Position numbers and translations under genes: made by a program. Of a stretch of 64,000 nt of DNA, positions 56,227 through 64,000 are shown piece after piece. This stretch comes from Acetobacter estunensis (lineage in GTDB: Bacteria > Pseudomonadota > Alphaproteobacteria > Acetobacterales > Acetobacteraceae). The notes under the pieces are model-generated. The model was not told the origin of the DNA, did no database searches, and worked only from the letters and a program-made list of their open reading frames with translations. Numbering within the stretch: the first letter of the stretch is position 1; each line of letters begins with the position of its first letter. The stretch lies in NCBI RefSeq assembly GCF_019083805.1, contig NZ_JAHRDV010000010.1, forward strand, positions 48,715 to 112,714. The letters run 5' to 3'.

Positions 56227-56651
56227 CAGATGGCACGCCTCTGACTGGCGAAGAAGGTCACCGACTGCGAAACAATGCTGTTGGCATCGAATTTCCCCGC
56301 GTTTGTGAACGCCAGCGTGACACCGCTATACTCAAACTTTGAGGCTGAACCATCATTTTCTTCAATATAGCAATAGAGCACACCAGAAGAGATGGTGTTT
56401 GTGTTCCAAAATGCCAGTTCGTCCTCATTGAACAACGTATCAAGTGCGGCATTCGCTCGATCAAGAGTGAAGCCGCCTCTCCAACCCGCAGGCGTATTGA
56501 ATTCGATAGGTGGTTTGTTCAGTGGATTGGCGCGCTGAACGTGGATTTCCTGTTGCGCGTGAAAATCCACCACATCCTGCAAATCCACACGCGTACCATT
56601 CCAGACAAGGATGATCGAGCCCTGACGGCCAAGGGTATAAGGTGTTGTCAC
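56226..56651 (-). CDS. Tail tube protein (FII-like)
   Basis: 141-aa protein directly after the sheath (ATGA overlap) in the tube position. It is beta-rich: GSIILVWNGTRVDLQDVVDFHAQQ, GGFTLDRANAALDTLFNEDELAFW, then VLYCYIEENDGSASKFEYSGVTLAF and SIVSQSVTFFASQR. Tube proteins stack into the inner tube inside the sheath. Assignment rests on position, size and fold-like pattern. Confidence 0.78.
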   Translation of the reverse strand: MTTPYTLGRQGSIILVWNGTRVDLQDVVDFHAQQEIHVQRANPLNKPPIEFNTPAGWRGGFTLDRANAALDTLFNEDELAFWNTNTISSGVLYCYIEENDGSASKFEYSGVTLAFTNAGKFDANSIVSQSVTFFASQRRAI

Positions 56652-58213
56652 GATGCGCTGGCCACGGTCACGTCGGCCCCTCCATCAATATTCACGATGA
56701 ATTTCCTGTTCACGCCGAAATAGGTCACACTCACATCGGCCTGTAAAAATCCAAGAGCGACACGGGATTGCGGATTGTTCGACGATGAACACGTCACCGA
56801 ATAGGCAACGCTGCCATCCTCCGTACCAATCACCCCCTGCGACTGCAGATCGGATAGGAACCCTGTCAGTGTTGCCTCAATGTTTCGGAACAGGGTGGTA
56901 GAAATCGCTTCACCGATGTAGATGCCCATACCATCCGAAATCGTGCGGGCAATGAAATTGGTCACACGGGTGTATTCATCACCGTCAATTTCAGAATTGC
57001 TCGAAAAGTTGAATCCACCTCTTACCGTCCAGTAACTCCCTCCAGGGGCCGGATTGCTGATGACATCGAAACCGTTCTCAAAAAGCGAAGACAATTCAGA
57101 GGACGAATACGTCAGGGTTTGACCCGTACTCGTCAATCCACTTTTCTGACTCCCGACAATGCCATAAAGCTGCTTGTTCAGACTAGGCAGTTGCGGTGAC
57201 AGAGACGCAAGACGACCTGCGACAAAACCTGCTGGTGACACCAGTCTCGTCAATGAATTTTCTGAATCATACCAATAGATCCAGTCGCCAAACATGACCT
57301 TGAGTGCGTAACTGTCCACCCCCGCACTAGTGCGGCTGGCGAGTGCATCGGAAATCGCCTGCCCAGCCGGACCGCCGGAAATCATGTAAAGGCCTTCAGC
57401 CACACCAAAAGCCACCTGCGTGGACCATGTGGAACTGTCCGTTACGCCGCTCAACACGCCAATGCTGCAATCCTGTCCTCGCAGGGCATACATGCCCGTA
57501 CGGGTGACACCATCTGTGCCCACAAGATTTTCCGCGACAACCCCTGTATTGCCATCCTTGCCATTGGCGAGGGTGATGTTCGCTATTGCCGTTGGTGCCA
57601 CGCTCGTTTCGGAACCCAAAGCCGCCACAACGATATTGCTCGGTCCACGGGCGTTTGACACATCATTATTGACAGCCGACACAAGGGCCGCCCAGAAATC
57701 GGCAGGGGTGCTTCCAACCGCTATGTTATCGAACGTCTCAGGAATACTGTTTGGCATGGAAACCGTCAGTTTCCACGTATTCAGCGCCGAGCCAGCCGAA
57801 AGTGCGGCCGTAATGGTATTGCCTGATGTCCCCGTATAACGTGCAGAGAGCAACACGGGATAAGTCGTTCCGTTTTCATCGGCCAGTAGAGCCGCGGATG
57901 CAGCAGCGTCTGTACCATCAGTTACGCGAACACCAACGAAACTGGAAGCCCCCTGCAAAATCGCTGTGGACACGACTGTGGCCAGGTCGAACTGGCTCGT
58001 CTGCATGGGGCCGAACGCCACAATACGTTCAGCAGACGTACCAAAAACCAGAGGTGTATTTACCGGTCCCCACGACGCTGTTCCCACAACGCCAATGACA
58101 TTTGTCTGCGCTCCAGAAAGTGACGTACTACCATTTGTCTGGATCTGCACATAGAGATCCGGAACCACGAGGGAAGCTGTATTCAGCGTTCCAGATTGAG
58201 TAATGATACCCAT
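56648..58213 (-). CDS. Contractile tail sheath protein
   Basis: 521-aa sheath subunit. The N-terminus has the typical GVVGTASWGPVNTPLVFG followed by ASSFVGVRVTDGTDA. The middle holds a large insert domain, and the C-terminal part has SNSEIDGDEYTRVTNFIARTI and YIGEAI...FRNIEATLTGFL, which match sheath cores. The presence of a sheath shows a contractile (myovirus-type) tail. AAAGGG precedes its ATG. Confidence 0.9.
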   Translation of the reverse strand: MGIITQSGTLNTASLVVPDLYVQIQTNGSTSLSGAQTNVIGVVGTASWGPVNTPLVFGTSAERIVAFGPMQTSQFDLATVVSTAILQGASSFVGVRVTDGTDAAASAALLADENGTTYPVLLSARYTGTSGNTITAALSAGSALNTWKLTVSMPNSIPETFDNIAVGSTPADFWAALVSAVNNDVSNARGPSNIVVAALGSETSVAPTAIANITLANGKDGNTGVVAENLVGTDGVTRTGMYALRGQDCSIGVLSGVTDSSTWSTQVAFGVAEGLYMISGGPAGQAISDALASRTSAGVDSYALKVMFGDWIYWYDSENSLTRLVSPAGFVAGRLASLSPQLPSLNKQLYGIVGSQKSGLTSTGQTLTYSSSELSSLFENGFDVISNPAPGGSYWTVRGGFNFSSNSEIDGDEYTRVTNFIARTISDGMGIYIGEAISTTLFRNIEATLTGFLSDLQSQGVIGTEDGSVAYSVTCSSSNNPQSRVALGFLQADVSVTYFGVNRKFIVNIDGGADVTVASAS

Positions 58214-58236
58214 TTTATGCCCTTTATGTTATGAAA

Positions 58237-60138
58237 TCATACGTCAGGAAAAATATCCGCAGCTTTGATTTCTTCGATCTTGTGCGCAACGCACATCACG
58301 CGCGTTTCATCCATATCCGTGTCCCCACGGGTAGGCGCTAGCCATGTACCTTCGATAAAATCATTCCATGCATTAATAAGACCTACTTTTGCCGAAACGC
58401 TTCCAGAATTTCTGGAAAAATTCAGGAGATCCCGAACAAGTTCCGCACAAGCCTCTATATCTTCCTCATAAAACGAATCTCTATTTTCATTCTCTCTGAG
58501 TGGAAATAATGCTTGCGGAACATCCACCAATGGTCGCCTGTCCCATCCCATCATCGCCACAGGGATTATAGGAGAACCGTTTTTTTCTTTTTCTTGCCAA
58601 TCGTTTTTTACACTTGTGGCCAAATCTGAATAAGGAGTGGGCTCTATGATCGGTCGGACAATATTTCCTGCTACAATCGCGTCCGCACCAACTTTTTTCC
58701 GCATGTGTTCTATTTCACTTTGAGCACAGACAGGTGATGGCACGAGAAGAACATAAGGATTGGAAAGATTTTCAGACAGTTTTTCTTTTCGAATTTTTCT
58801 TATGTAGTCGACTACAATATTCACTTCCGATAAAGAAAAATCCACCGATCCCATACCAAGACATAAAAGCGGACGTCCATCCCCAAACAAGAAACAACTT
58901 GGATCATTTAAATATATTTCGTATTCAGGCTGATGACCCGCAACAATCTGCTCAAAATGCACAAGAAGACTAAATTTCAATGCATTCTTCTGTACACTGG
59001 ATAGATAAAGGGAAAAATCATCTCCCTTCCCATCCAACCAGAACTTTGTATCAAAAATCCAGAATGACAAGCCGCATTGCACTGCCGACCTAATTTCTAC
59101 ATCCATAACCGCCTGATCCGCCACAGGCCATGACACACTCCCTGAAGGAGACGTCAGTGTATTAATAGGAAGTCGATCAGACCACCGAACATCAGAAAGA
59201 GCGGTTGCGCATTGCTGGTCCACAGAACGTGTCATATTATACCAGAAGTCCTGTCGGAATGCTCCTAAAGGAGGTAGATCCGAGATATTCAAGCCTTCCT
59301 TGGTACCTAATGTCAGGATGTCATTGACCACCCCAGTCGTCCACATAACCGGCACAGTAAGTAACGTCTCGCTGAAAGCAATTTCTGCCCTCCATTCGAG
59401 GTCAAGCCCATATACATTGGCATTCAGGTTGCCATTATTGAGTTTTCTCCCACAAAATCTAAAATTTCCCGTATCAACCTGAGCCAATGAAAAATCATTA
59501 CATTCCAAAACAGCATCCATCACCGCTTTCTCCATGGAATCACGATGAAAAATGGAGGGTGCGTATAAGGAGATGATAAAACTTACATCTGAGCGGCCAG
59601 TTTCCCGTTGCAAGAGAAGACGCCCAGACGCTTTTCCAATGAGAACAGTTCCTGTCGTGCTCGTCAGCGTCGATTCAATACATGTACAGGTCGAACGCCC
59701 AATGGATGCCACAAGCGCAGAAATCTTCTGCGCTACCAGAGTGGCTCCCTGCCCTTTTTTCACCTCAACGGGATAGGAGATACCCTCAATCTCGATACCA
59801 GCCACACCGTCAGTTTGTGCCGTTCCCACAAACGTGGTGGAAAATCCATCGCGTGCATTAACGGCTTCCAGGCCAAAACAAAACTGCTTCTTGGCTTTCC
59901 GCCAGTCACGCCGATAGCGTGTCTTGTCTGTCACTTGGCCTTCCGCCTGATTGACGACAATCCATCCTACCGGAGTGAGGGACATCAGATCCTTTTGCAG
60001 TTCCGTCTGCTGAGGTTCCCCACGCGCCACCTTGACATCCAAACCGATACTGGAACGCATGCGTCCAATATCGGTCTGAGGATAAATCTGTTCCGCGATA
60101 GCTTGCGCCAGATGCTGTTCAACCTGAGCAATTGTCAT
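58237..60138 (-). CDS. Neck/tail-terminator protein fused to GH99/WbsX-like domain
   Basis: 633-aa fusion; ATG 60138 overlaps the preceding stop as TGATG. Residues 1 to about 265 fit a phage neck or tail-completion protein (MTIAQVEQHLAQAIAEQI, IEIEGISYPVEVKKGQGATLVAQKI). From about 300 the sequence resembles glycoside hydrolase 99/WbsX-like domains: VMDVEIRSAVQCGLSFWIFD (344-363), GDGRPLL (419-425), VAMMGWDRRP (527-536) and INAWNDFIEGTWLAP (588-602), the counterpart of WNEWxEG. The first Glu of that motif is Asp here. Hand counts of 60-bp samples gave 23/60 GC (58441-58500 and 58801-58860) in the C-terminal half and 33/60 (59881-59940) in the N-terminal half. Confidence 0.72.
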   Translation of the reverse strand: MTIAQVEQHLAQAIAEQIYPQTDIGRMRSSIGLDVKVARGEPQQTELQKDLMSLTPVGWIVVNQAEGQVTDKTRYRRDWRKAKKQFCFGLEAVNARDGFSTTFVGTAQTDGVAGIEIEGISYPVEVKKGQGATLVAQKISALVASIGRSTCTCIESTLTSTTGTVLIGKASGRLLLQRETGRSDVSFIISLYAPSIFHRDSMEKAVMDAVLECNDFSLAQVDTGNFRFCGRKLNNGNLNANVYGLDLEWRAEIAFSETLLTVPVMWTTGVVNDILTLGTKEGLNISDLPPLGAFRQDFWYNMTRSVDQQCATALSDVRWSDRLPINTLTSPSGSVSWPVADQAVMDVEIRSAVQCGLSFWIFDTKFWLDGKGDDFSLYLSSVQKNALKFSLLVHFEQIVAGHQPEYEIYLNDPSCFLFGDGRPLLCLGMGSVDFSLSEVNIVVDYIRKIRKEKLSENLSNPYVLLVPSPVCAQSEIEHMRKKVGADAIVAGNIVRPIIEPTPYSDLATSVKNDWQEKEKNGSPIIPVAMMGWDRRPLVDVPQALFPLRENENRDSFYEEDIEACAELVRDLLNFSRNSGSVSAKVGLINAWNDFIEGTWLAPTRGDTDMDETRVMCVAHKIEEIKAADIFPDV

Positions 60139-60815
60139 CACGTCTGATCCGCTGTCACTTCGATACGCAGGCCAAAAGGCGTTTGTTCAACGGAACAGAC
60201 ATGGAAAAAGTTGTTGTGTTCGTCCTGCATACGCAGTCCTTCATGGATCCTCACTCCTGGAATCACAGGCATAAGGATCTCCCAGCCCGCCACCCTGACG
60301 TCCGTTCCCAGATCAGTCGTTGACTTTCCTCCGCCACCGGATCGCAACATTGATGCAGGCCAACCTGTAGCCACTGAAATGTCATCTTTCCTGACAGGGA
60401 CTTGAGGTACACGCAAACCGAAATCACCGTCATCCAATGATGAATCTGATTGCAAAAAAGAAATGACGGCATTTGTCATGATCACAAGAGACGGCCGAGC
60501 TGGCTCTGTACGAGCCACGAAATACGTATCGGCTAGAAGAGTAGGAAGATCAGAATCCGGGATGACCTGAAGATAATCTCCGACCAGAATATCACTATTC
60601 ACTGAGGCAAAGAGGGAGACATGCCCCCATGTATCAGGTGAAGTTCCTGGAAAAGAAGCTGACATGTCAAACAGACTTTTCAGTGCAATTGAATCACCTG
60701 TTCCAAGAGGAACAAATGCTTCCTGTGGCCGCTTCCGCACTACAGGAACGCCCGCGATCGAAGCGGCCTTAGTCAGACCGGATGAAATTTTTTGCTGTAA
60801 TAAAGAAAGATCCAT
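60138..60815 (-). CDS. Head-tail joining protein
   Basis: 225-aa phage protein between head-completion and neck genes, linked to both neighbours by TGATG overlaps. It has an N-terminal amphipathic helix (SLLQQKISSGLTKAASIAGV) and a beta-rich body with GDYLQVIPDSDLPTLLADTYFVART and GLRIEVTAD at the end. No named family recognised; role taken from position. Confidence 0.65.
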   Translation of the reverse strand: MDLSLLQQKISSGLTKAASIAGVPVVRKRPQEAFVPLGTGDSIALKSLFDMSASFPGTSPDTWGHVSLFASVNSDILVGDYLQVIPDSDLPTLLADTYFVARTEPARPSLVIMTNAVISFLQSDSSLDDGDFGLRVPQVPVRKDDISVATGWPASMLRSGGGGKSTTDLGTDVRVAGWEILMPVIPGVRIHEGLRMQDEHNNFFHVCSVEQTPFGLRIEVTADQT

Positions 60816-61210
60816 CAGACCACGAGCCTGATATCCGTTGATTGCCAGGCAGGACCGGGACGCACCCCGAGAAAACGAACAAGTTCAAATCTCTGCTGGT
60901 TGAACAGACCAATTCTCTGTGCAACCTCGTCCTTATTATGTGTCCACACCGATGCCTTGTCGGTGTCCAGATTGGACGCCGAAGCTGCAGGCCCCGTTTC
61001 CAGTGACATAAGGGTCGTTAACATACGACGCACGACGTTAATTTCTTCAAAAGATAATGTATTCATTCGATACTCAATCGAGCATCGGTTTGAATAATCG
61101 CAAAAAAAACCGAAACCATGGCCATTTCCCAAAAGTGGATACCAGCAATAACGCCGAATATCCACTTTCTCGCCTGCTGTCAGTTCGGTTTGTGGCGCAA
61201 CGTCGCTCAC
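60815..61210 (-). CDS. Head-completion/connector protein
   Basis: 131-aa protein after the major capsid gene, with helical YRMNTLSFEEINVVRRMLTTLMSLE and a C-terminal RPGPAWQSTDIRLVV, consistent with small connector proteins that close the portal vertex. GTG start at 61210 with AGGGA upstream. Its stop overlaps the next start. Assigned by position and size. Confidence 0.65.
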   Translation of the reverse strand: MSDVAPQTELTAGEKVDIRRYCWYPLLGNGHGFGFFCDYSNRCSIEYRMNTLSFEEINVVRRMLTTLMSLETGPAASASNLDTDKASVWTHNKDEVAQRIGLFNQQRFELVRFLGVRPGPAWQSTDIRLVV

Positions 61211-61269
61211 GTCCCTATCCCTTCAATGACCGGCAATTCCATAACTAGGGAACCACCGGTCATGCCACG

Positions 61270-62637
61270 TTACAGACTCTCGATGACCACACCGCGTTTG
61301 AGATAACTGTTGGTCGAAGTCGGAATAATCGTCGGGTTGACAGTTGCGTCGGTTGGCAGTGCAAAACCGCCGATCCAGTACCACGACTGAGCGATCATCT
61401 GTTTCAGGCGATCCAGAGGCTCACGTGTGACCATCATGATGCCATCTACATTCTCGACCAGCGATCGCTCGCTGTCAGGCAGTTCAAGAGCACCACTGTA
61501 ATCGCCCTCGATCAACGCGCCCTGACCACAAACGATTGCACGATGAATGACCCCCGCCCCAAGAGAGGCCTGCAAGGGCGCTTCCGTTGTCGGGATGAAA
61601 CGAACACCAAGAAGCTCCACAACGGAACCAGCCCGATAGGTATCGCTTCCGTAGGCACCACGATAGAGATATTTAAAATCTCCATCACGGAAAAGACCAA
61701 GCATCTGCTGATCGTCCAGATAACAGTGATAAGCACCATCGATTGTCGGAACGTTGTTCATACGCAAAGCCGCAACCGCTGCCAGAACCGTCTGGATGCC
61801 CAGCGTGTCACCTGTGACATAATTGCTGGATCCATAATTGCCCGTAGGCGCCACAAGCTGGGCCGTTGTAAGACGGTTGTTGGGGCGCAGAACCAGCGGC
61901 GCCGTGGAGCTGACCACCGGACTGCCCACCGCACCATCACTGACTGATACTGAAGTCGACAGCGTCAATGTTCCCGACTGTCCCAAAGGTGCAGTAGAGG
62001 TATTCACGCTATCCGCCGTCACCGACACAAGCGTGTAAGCATTGCTTCCGATGGTCACCGTCATGCCGGCGGACTGCGCCACCGACACAACCTGTCCGGT
62101 CGAATTTACAAGCCTTTCGAAACCGCGAATATCATCCACAGCCACCTGCGTGCTGCTCGAACCGAGAGCTGTGGTGACACGGGTATTACCTCCCATGTAG
62201 CCACCCACACCACCGACACCCCCGCCAAACAGCGCATTACGCGCAATCCGGTCCAGTGACTGAAGAGCCTGAATACCATTGGTATTGGCATTGGCGAGGA
62301 ACTGATCGGCAATCCCAACGCCTTCGCTGACAACGTTCAGATCAATGGTGTCGCCATACTGATTGATAGTCAGTGTGTACTGTTCGACACTCCACATCGA
62401 AGGCGTAAGGCCATTGTCGAAATTTACATTCTGCGACGGATTCATTGGCGTCGTCACAGGAGATTTCAGCCCTTTACGCGTCTTGGTGATCGTCTCACCG
62501 ACACGGTTTGGAAAGACTTCCCGATCAGCAATAGCGCGAAAGGCAATACGGGATTGAAGGCCAGCGGAAAATTCACGGGCCAGATAACCCTGCTGAATGA
62601 TAGGCTGAAGCTGTGATGGAAAATTATCAATCGTCAC
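61270..62637 (-). CDS. Major capsid protein
   Basis: 455-aa capsid protein. The N-terminal REFSAGLQSRIAFRAIADREVFPNRVGETITKTRKG and EQYTLTINQYGDTIDLN, and the C-terminal TIDGAYHCYLDDQQMLGLFRDGDFKYLYRG and VELLGVRFIPTTEAPLQ, fit HK97-fold major capsid proteins of proteobacterial phages. A middle insert (residues about 160-260) is rich in Ser, Thr and Val. It follows the scaffold-like gene. Confidence 0.85.
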   Translation of the reverse strand: MTIDNFPSQLQPIIQQGYLAREFSAGLQSRIAFRAIADREVFPNRVGETITKTRKGLKSPVTTPMNPSQNVNFDNGLTPSMWSVEQYTLTINQYGDTIDLNVVSEGVGIADQFLANANTNGIQALQSLDRIARNALFGGGVGGVGGYMGGNTRVTTALGSSSTQVAVDDIRGFERLVNSTGQVVSVAQSAGMTVTIGSNAYTLVSVTADSVNTSTAPLGQSGTLTLSTSVSVSDGAVGSPVVSSTAPLVLRPNNRLTTAQLVAPTGNYGSSNYVTGDTLGIQTVLAAVAALRMNNVPTIDGAYHCYLDDQQMLGLFRDGDFKYLYRGAYGSDTYRAGSVVELLGVRFIPTTEAPLQASLGAGVIHRAIVCGQGALIEGDYSGALELPDSERSLVENVDGIMMVTREPLDRLKQMIAQSWYWIGGFALPTDATVNPTIIPTSTNSYLKRGVVIESL

Positions 62638-62649
62638 GTAGGAATATCC

Positions 62650-63036
62650 TTAATTGTAGCGACGCGCGTAAGATGGCGCGAGCTTCTTCAATGACTGGCG
62701 ATATTCACCTTCGGAAAGGTCACGAATAGAGCCCGAGGACACGCTTTTCGCACGCGGAGCCGAGGCAAGCTTTGCTGTCCCGCTGACACGTGTCGAGTTT
62801 TCCATGGCACCAGAAAAAAGAAATGGCTTTTTTTCTTTCAGTTCTTCAAATGCCTCTTCAACACCACAGACATTTCCGTTTTCATCGACAGAAATAGATG
62901 TGATATCGAGAAGCGGAAGACATTCCATGTCCACGAGTCCCGAAGTAACAGCCGCCGTGCGAATAGCAGCGTCCTTACGAACTCCGGCAATCTCCATCGC
63001 CCGGGCCTCGGCAGTTGTCTGGGCTTCATTGCGCAC
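62650..63036 (-). CDS. Scaffold (Gp20-like) protein
   Basis: 128-aa protein between portal and capsid genes. The middle (IRTAAVTSGLVDMECLPLLDITSISVDENGNV, then EEAFEELKEKKPFLF) matches the pattern of Gp20-like phage scaffold proteins, which guide capsid assembly. GTG start directly after the portal stop. A Ser/Lys/Arg-rich C-terminus follows. Confidence 0.72.
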   Translation of the reverse strand: MRNEAQTTAEARAMEIAGVRKDAAIRTAAVTSGLVDMECLPLLDITSISVDENGNVCGVEEAFEELKEKKPFLFSGAMENSTRVSGTAKLASAPRAKSVSSGSIRDLSEGEYRQSLKKLAPSYARRYN

Positions 63037-64000
63037 CTACGTCAGTTCCGGAACAGTCTGGCTGATACGGGCAATAAGTCTGATGACCGACAACAGACCG
63101 AACTCTCCATAAGATCGTCGTAGCCGTCCGGTAAGCCAGGTCAGACCGAGGCACATCAACTCCATTGCACGTCCCGACTGACCTGCCGAAACCTTGTCAC
63201 CATGCGCACGATTTCCATGCATGGCCTCAAGCGCAAGCGATCGCAAAGACTCCCACATGTTGAGTGCCGCCGCCGCACCTGTTCCATTGATCTCAAGAAG
63301 TTTGGCTTCCCCGCCTTGTGGGAGAGCGATAGCGTTCGACGCATCTTTGGTAATGGGAGGAATGCCTCCGCCCGGCATCATGTATTCATCAACCGACAAC
63401 ACCATCGTCGGATCGGCGGAATATCTCAGCCCCCGTACCGTCTGCGACAAAAGATAATCAGCATCGATCATAGCATCGATGCCCGCAGAAAACGTACATT
63501 TCCCTTCTGGATATACAGGATCTGTTCCAGGAAGATTCCGAATCCATACAACCGGCACCACCCCCAACCCATGCACCAGAGACCGCTCGTCATCACGCAC
63601 AAGGTCATCCGGCATACCGACACAGGCATCGACGCGGATCGGTTGGTACCAAATTGTCTCTTGTTCCGTGAAATCACGAGTAAACCAGTAATTCCCAGCC
63701 TCAAACTGGCCAAAACCAGCCCGCCTCAATCCTTCCGCGTCAACAATATACTGCTCACGAACACGGATCAGTCTGGTGGCATCAAACAAAGAAAATATCG
63801 TTTCCAGAAAACAGGTTCTTTTAATCTCGATGACAAGCTCGTTCTCAATCACCTGCACGAGAATCGCCACAGAACCAACCGATCCCATGACGGCTGCCTG
63901 CTCCATAAGAGAAGACAAATTCATGGCTTTCACAATCTGACGGATCGTGTTTTTGGCCTGTTCGTCTGCTCCATGGACCGTGACCGATGGCCAATGCGAC
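63037..64000 (-). CDS. Portal protein, 5' end beyond window
   Basis: The frame is open from the right edge (22 more codons before a GTG at 63933) to a TAG at 63037, so 321 residues of the C-terminal part are present. Features fit SPP1-gp6-like portals: NTIRQIVKAMNL, RREQYIVD-like region, LVHGLGVVPVVWIRNL, FSAGIDAMIDADYLLSQTVRGLRY, and a C-terminal helical SAGQSGRAMELM segment. Portals form the ring through which DNA enters the head. Confidence 0.78.
   Translation of the reverse strand, partial: SHWPSVTVHGADEQAKNTIRQIVKAMNLSSLMEQAAVMGSVGSVAILVQVIENELVIEIKRTCFLETIFSLFDATRLIRVREQYIVDAEGLRRAGFGQFEAGNYWFTRDFTEQETIWYQPIRVDACVGMPDDLVRDDERSLVHGLGVVPVVWIRNLPGTDPVYPEGKCTFSAGIDAMIDADYLLSQTVRGLRYSADPTMVLSVDEYMMPGGGIPPITKDASNAIALPQGGEAKLLEINGTGAAAALNMWESLRSLALEAMHGNRAHGDKVSAGQSGRAMELMCLGLTWLTGRLRRSYGEFGLLSVIRLIARISQTVPELT

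Larger units (their letters stand above)
53516..64000 (-). mobile_element. Contractile-tailed prophage structural module (P2-like order)
   Basis: Twelve tightly packed minus-strand genes run from a partial portal gene at the right edge to a gpX-like gene beside the TonB receptor. Most neighbours overlap as ATGA or TGATG. Sheath, tube, chaperone with frameshift, tape-measure position, gpU-like and gpX-like follow the P2 order FI-FII-E-E'-T-U-X. The gpD gene expected after X, baseplate, fibre, lysis, integrase and repressor genes are not in the window. The module therefore continues to the right, and its left end is either a true edge or a deletion point. No attachment site was recognised. Confidence 0.88.

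Noticed and set aside
1..64000. tRNA, rRNA, CRISPR or IS elements
   Set aside because: No regularly spaced repeats, cloverleaf sequences or transposase frames were seen.

Overview
This 64-kb window is high-GC chromosomal DNA from an alphaproteobacterium, most likely an acetic acid bacterium (Acetobacteraceae). The pointers are a cyanide-insensitive bd-type oxidase operon with a DUF2474-like microprotein, a Rho/CorA neighbourhood, abundant envelope-polysaccharide genes and a TonB/MFS nutrient region. No database search was possible, so the family-level taxon is inference. I saw no rRNA, tRNA, insertion sequence or CRISPR array.

Layout. Positions 1-1866 (minus) hold the 5' part of a PLP-fold enzyme that runs off the left edge. 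Positions 2054-5626 hold the dTDP-L-rhamnose operon rfbBACD. Then come corA and rho (5993-8497), a DedA-SDR pair (8587-10268), an S9 peptidase, a TadG-like vWA protein, the minus-strand cio operon (cioA, cioB and a 42-aa microprotein, 14052-16633) and a periplasmic redox group (di-haem peroxidase-like protein, phosphoesterase, DsbA-like protein, multicopper oxidase; 16896-22804). metH follows (22980-26495), with a CobW-like remnant divergent from it.

Positions 27294-39093 are a collinear cluster: a type I ABC exporter with a C39-like domain, an HlyD adaptor, a Sel1-repeat protein, a fused GT2-GT4 glycosyltransferase, an unrecognised protein with a ChW-like segment and a basic tail, and a GT4 enzyme that also carries a basic tail. 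Together with rfbBACD this suggests production and export of a rhamnose-containing or glycosylated surface product. Positions 39184-53471 carry WD40 and CobW genes, an AsmA-like giant, glnE, bcp, a Gly/Pro-rich exported protein, a sugar MFS permease and a TonB-dependent receptor.

Positions 53516-64000 (all minus strand) are the structural module of a contractile-tailed (P2-order) prophage that continues past the right edge: portal, scaffold-like, major capsid, two connector proteins, neck protein, sheath, tube, tail chaperone, a gene at the tape-measure position, gpU-like and gpX-like. Two features stand out. The neck protein (58237-60138) is fused to a GH99/WbsX-like carbohydrate domain of much lower GC. 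The tail-assembly chaperone ends on an in-register slippery heptamer A AAA AAC next to its stop codon, and the -1 frame stays open for 55 more codons. The gene at the tape-measure position is unusually short and basic.
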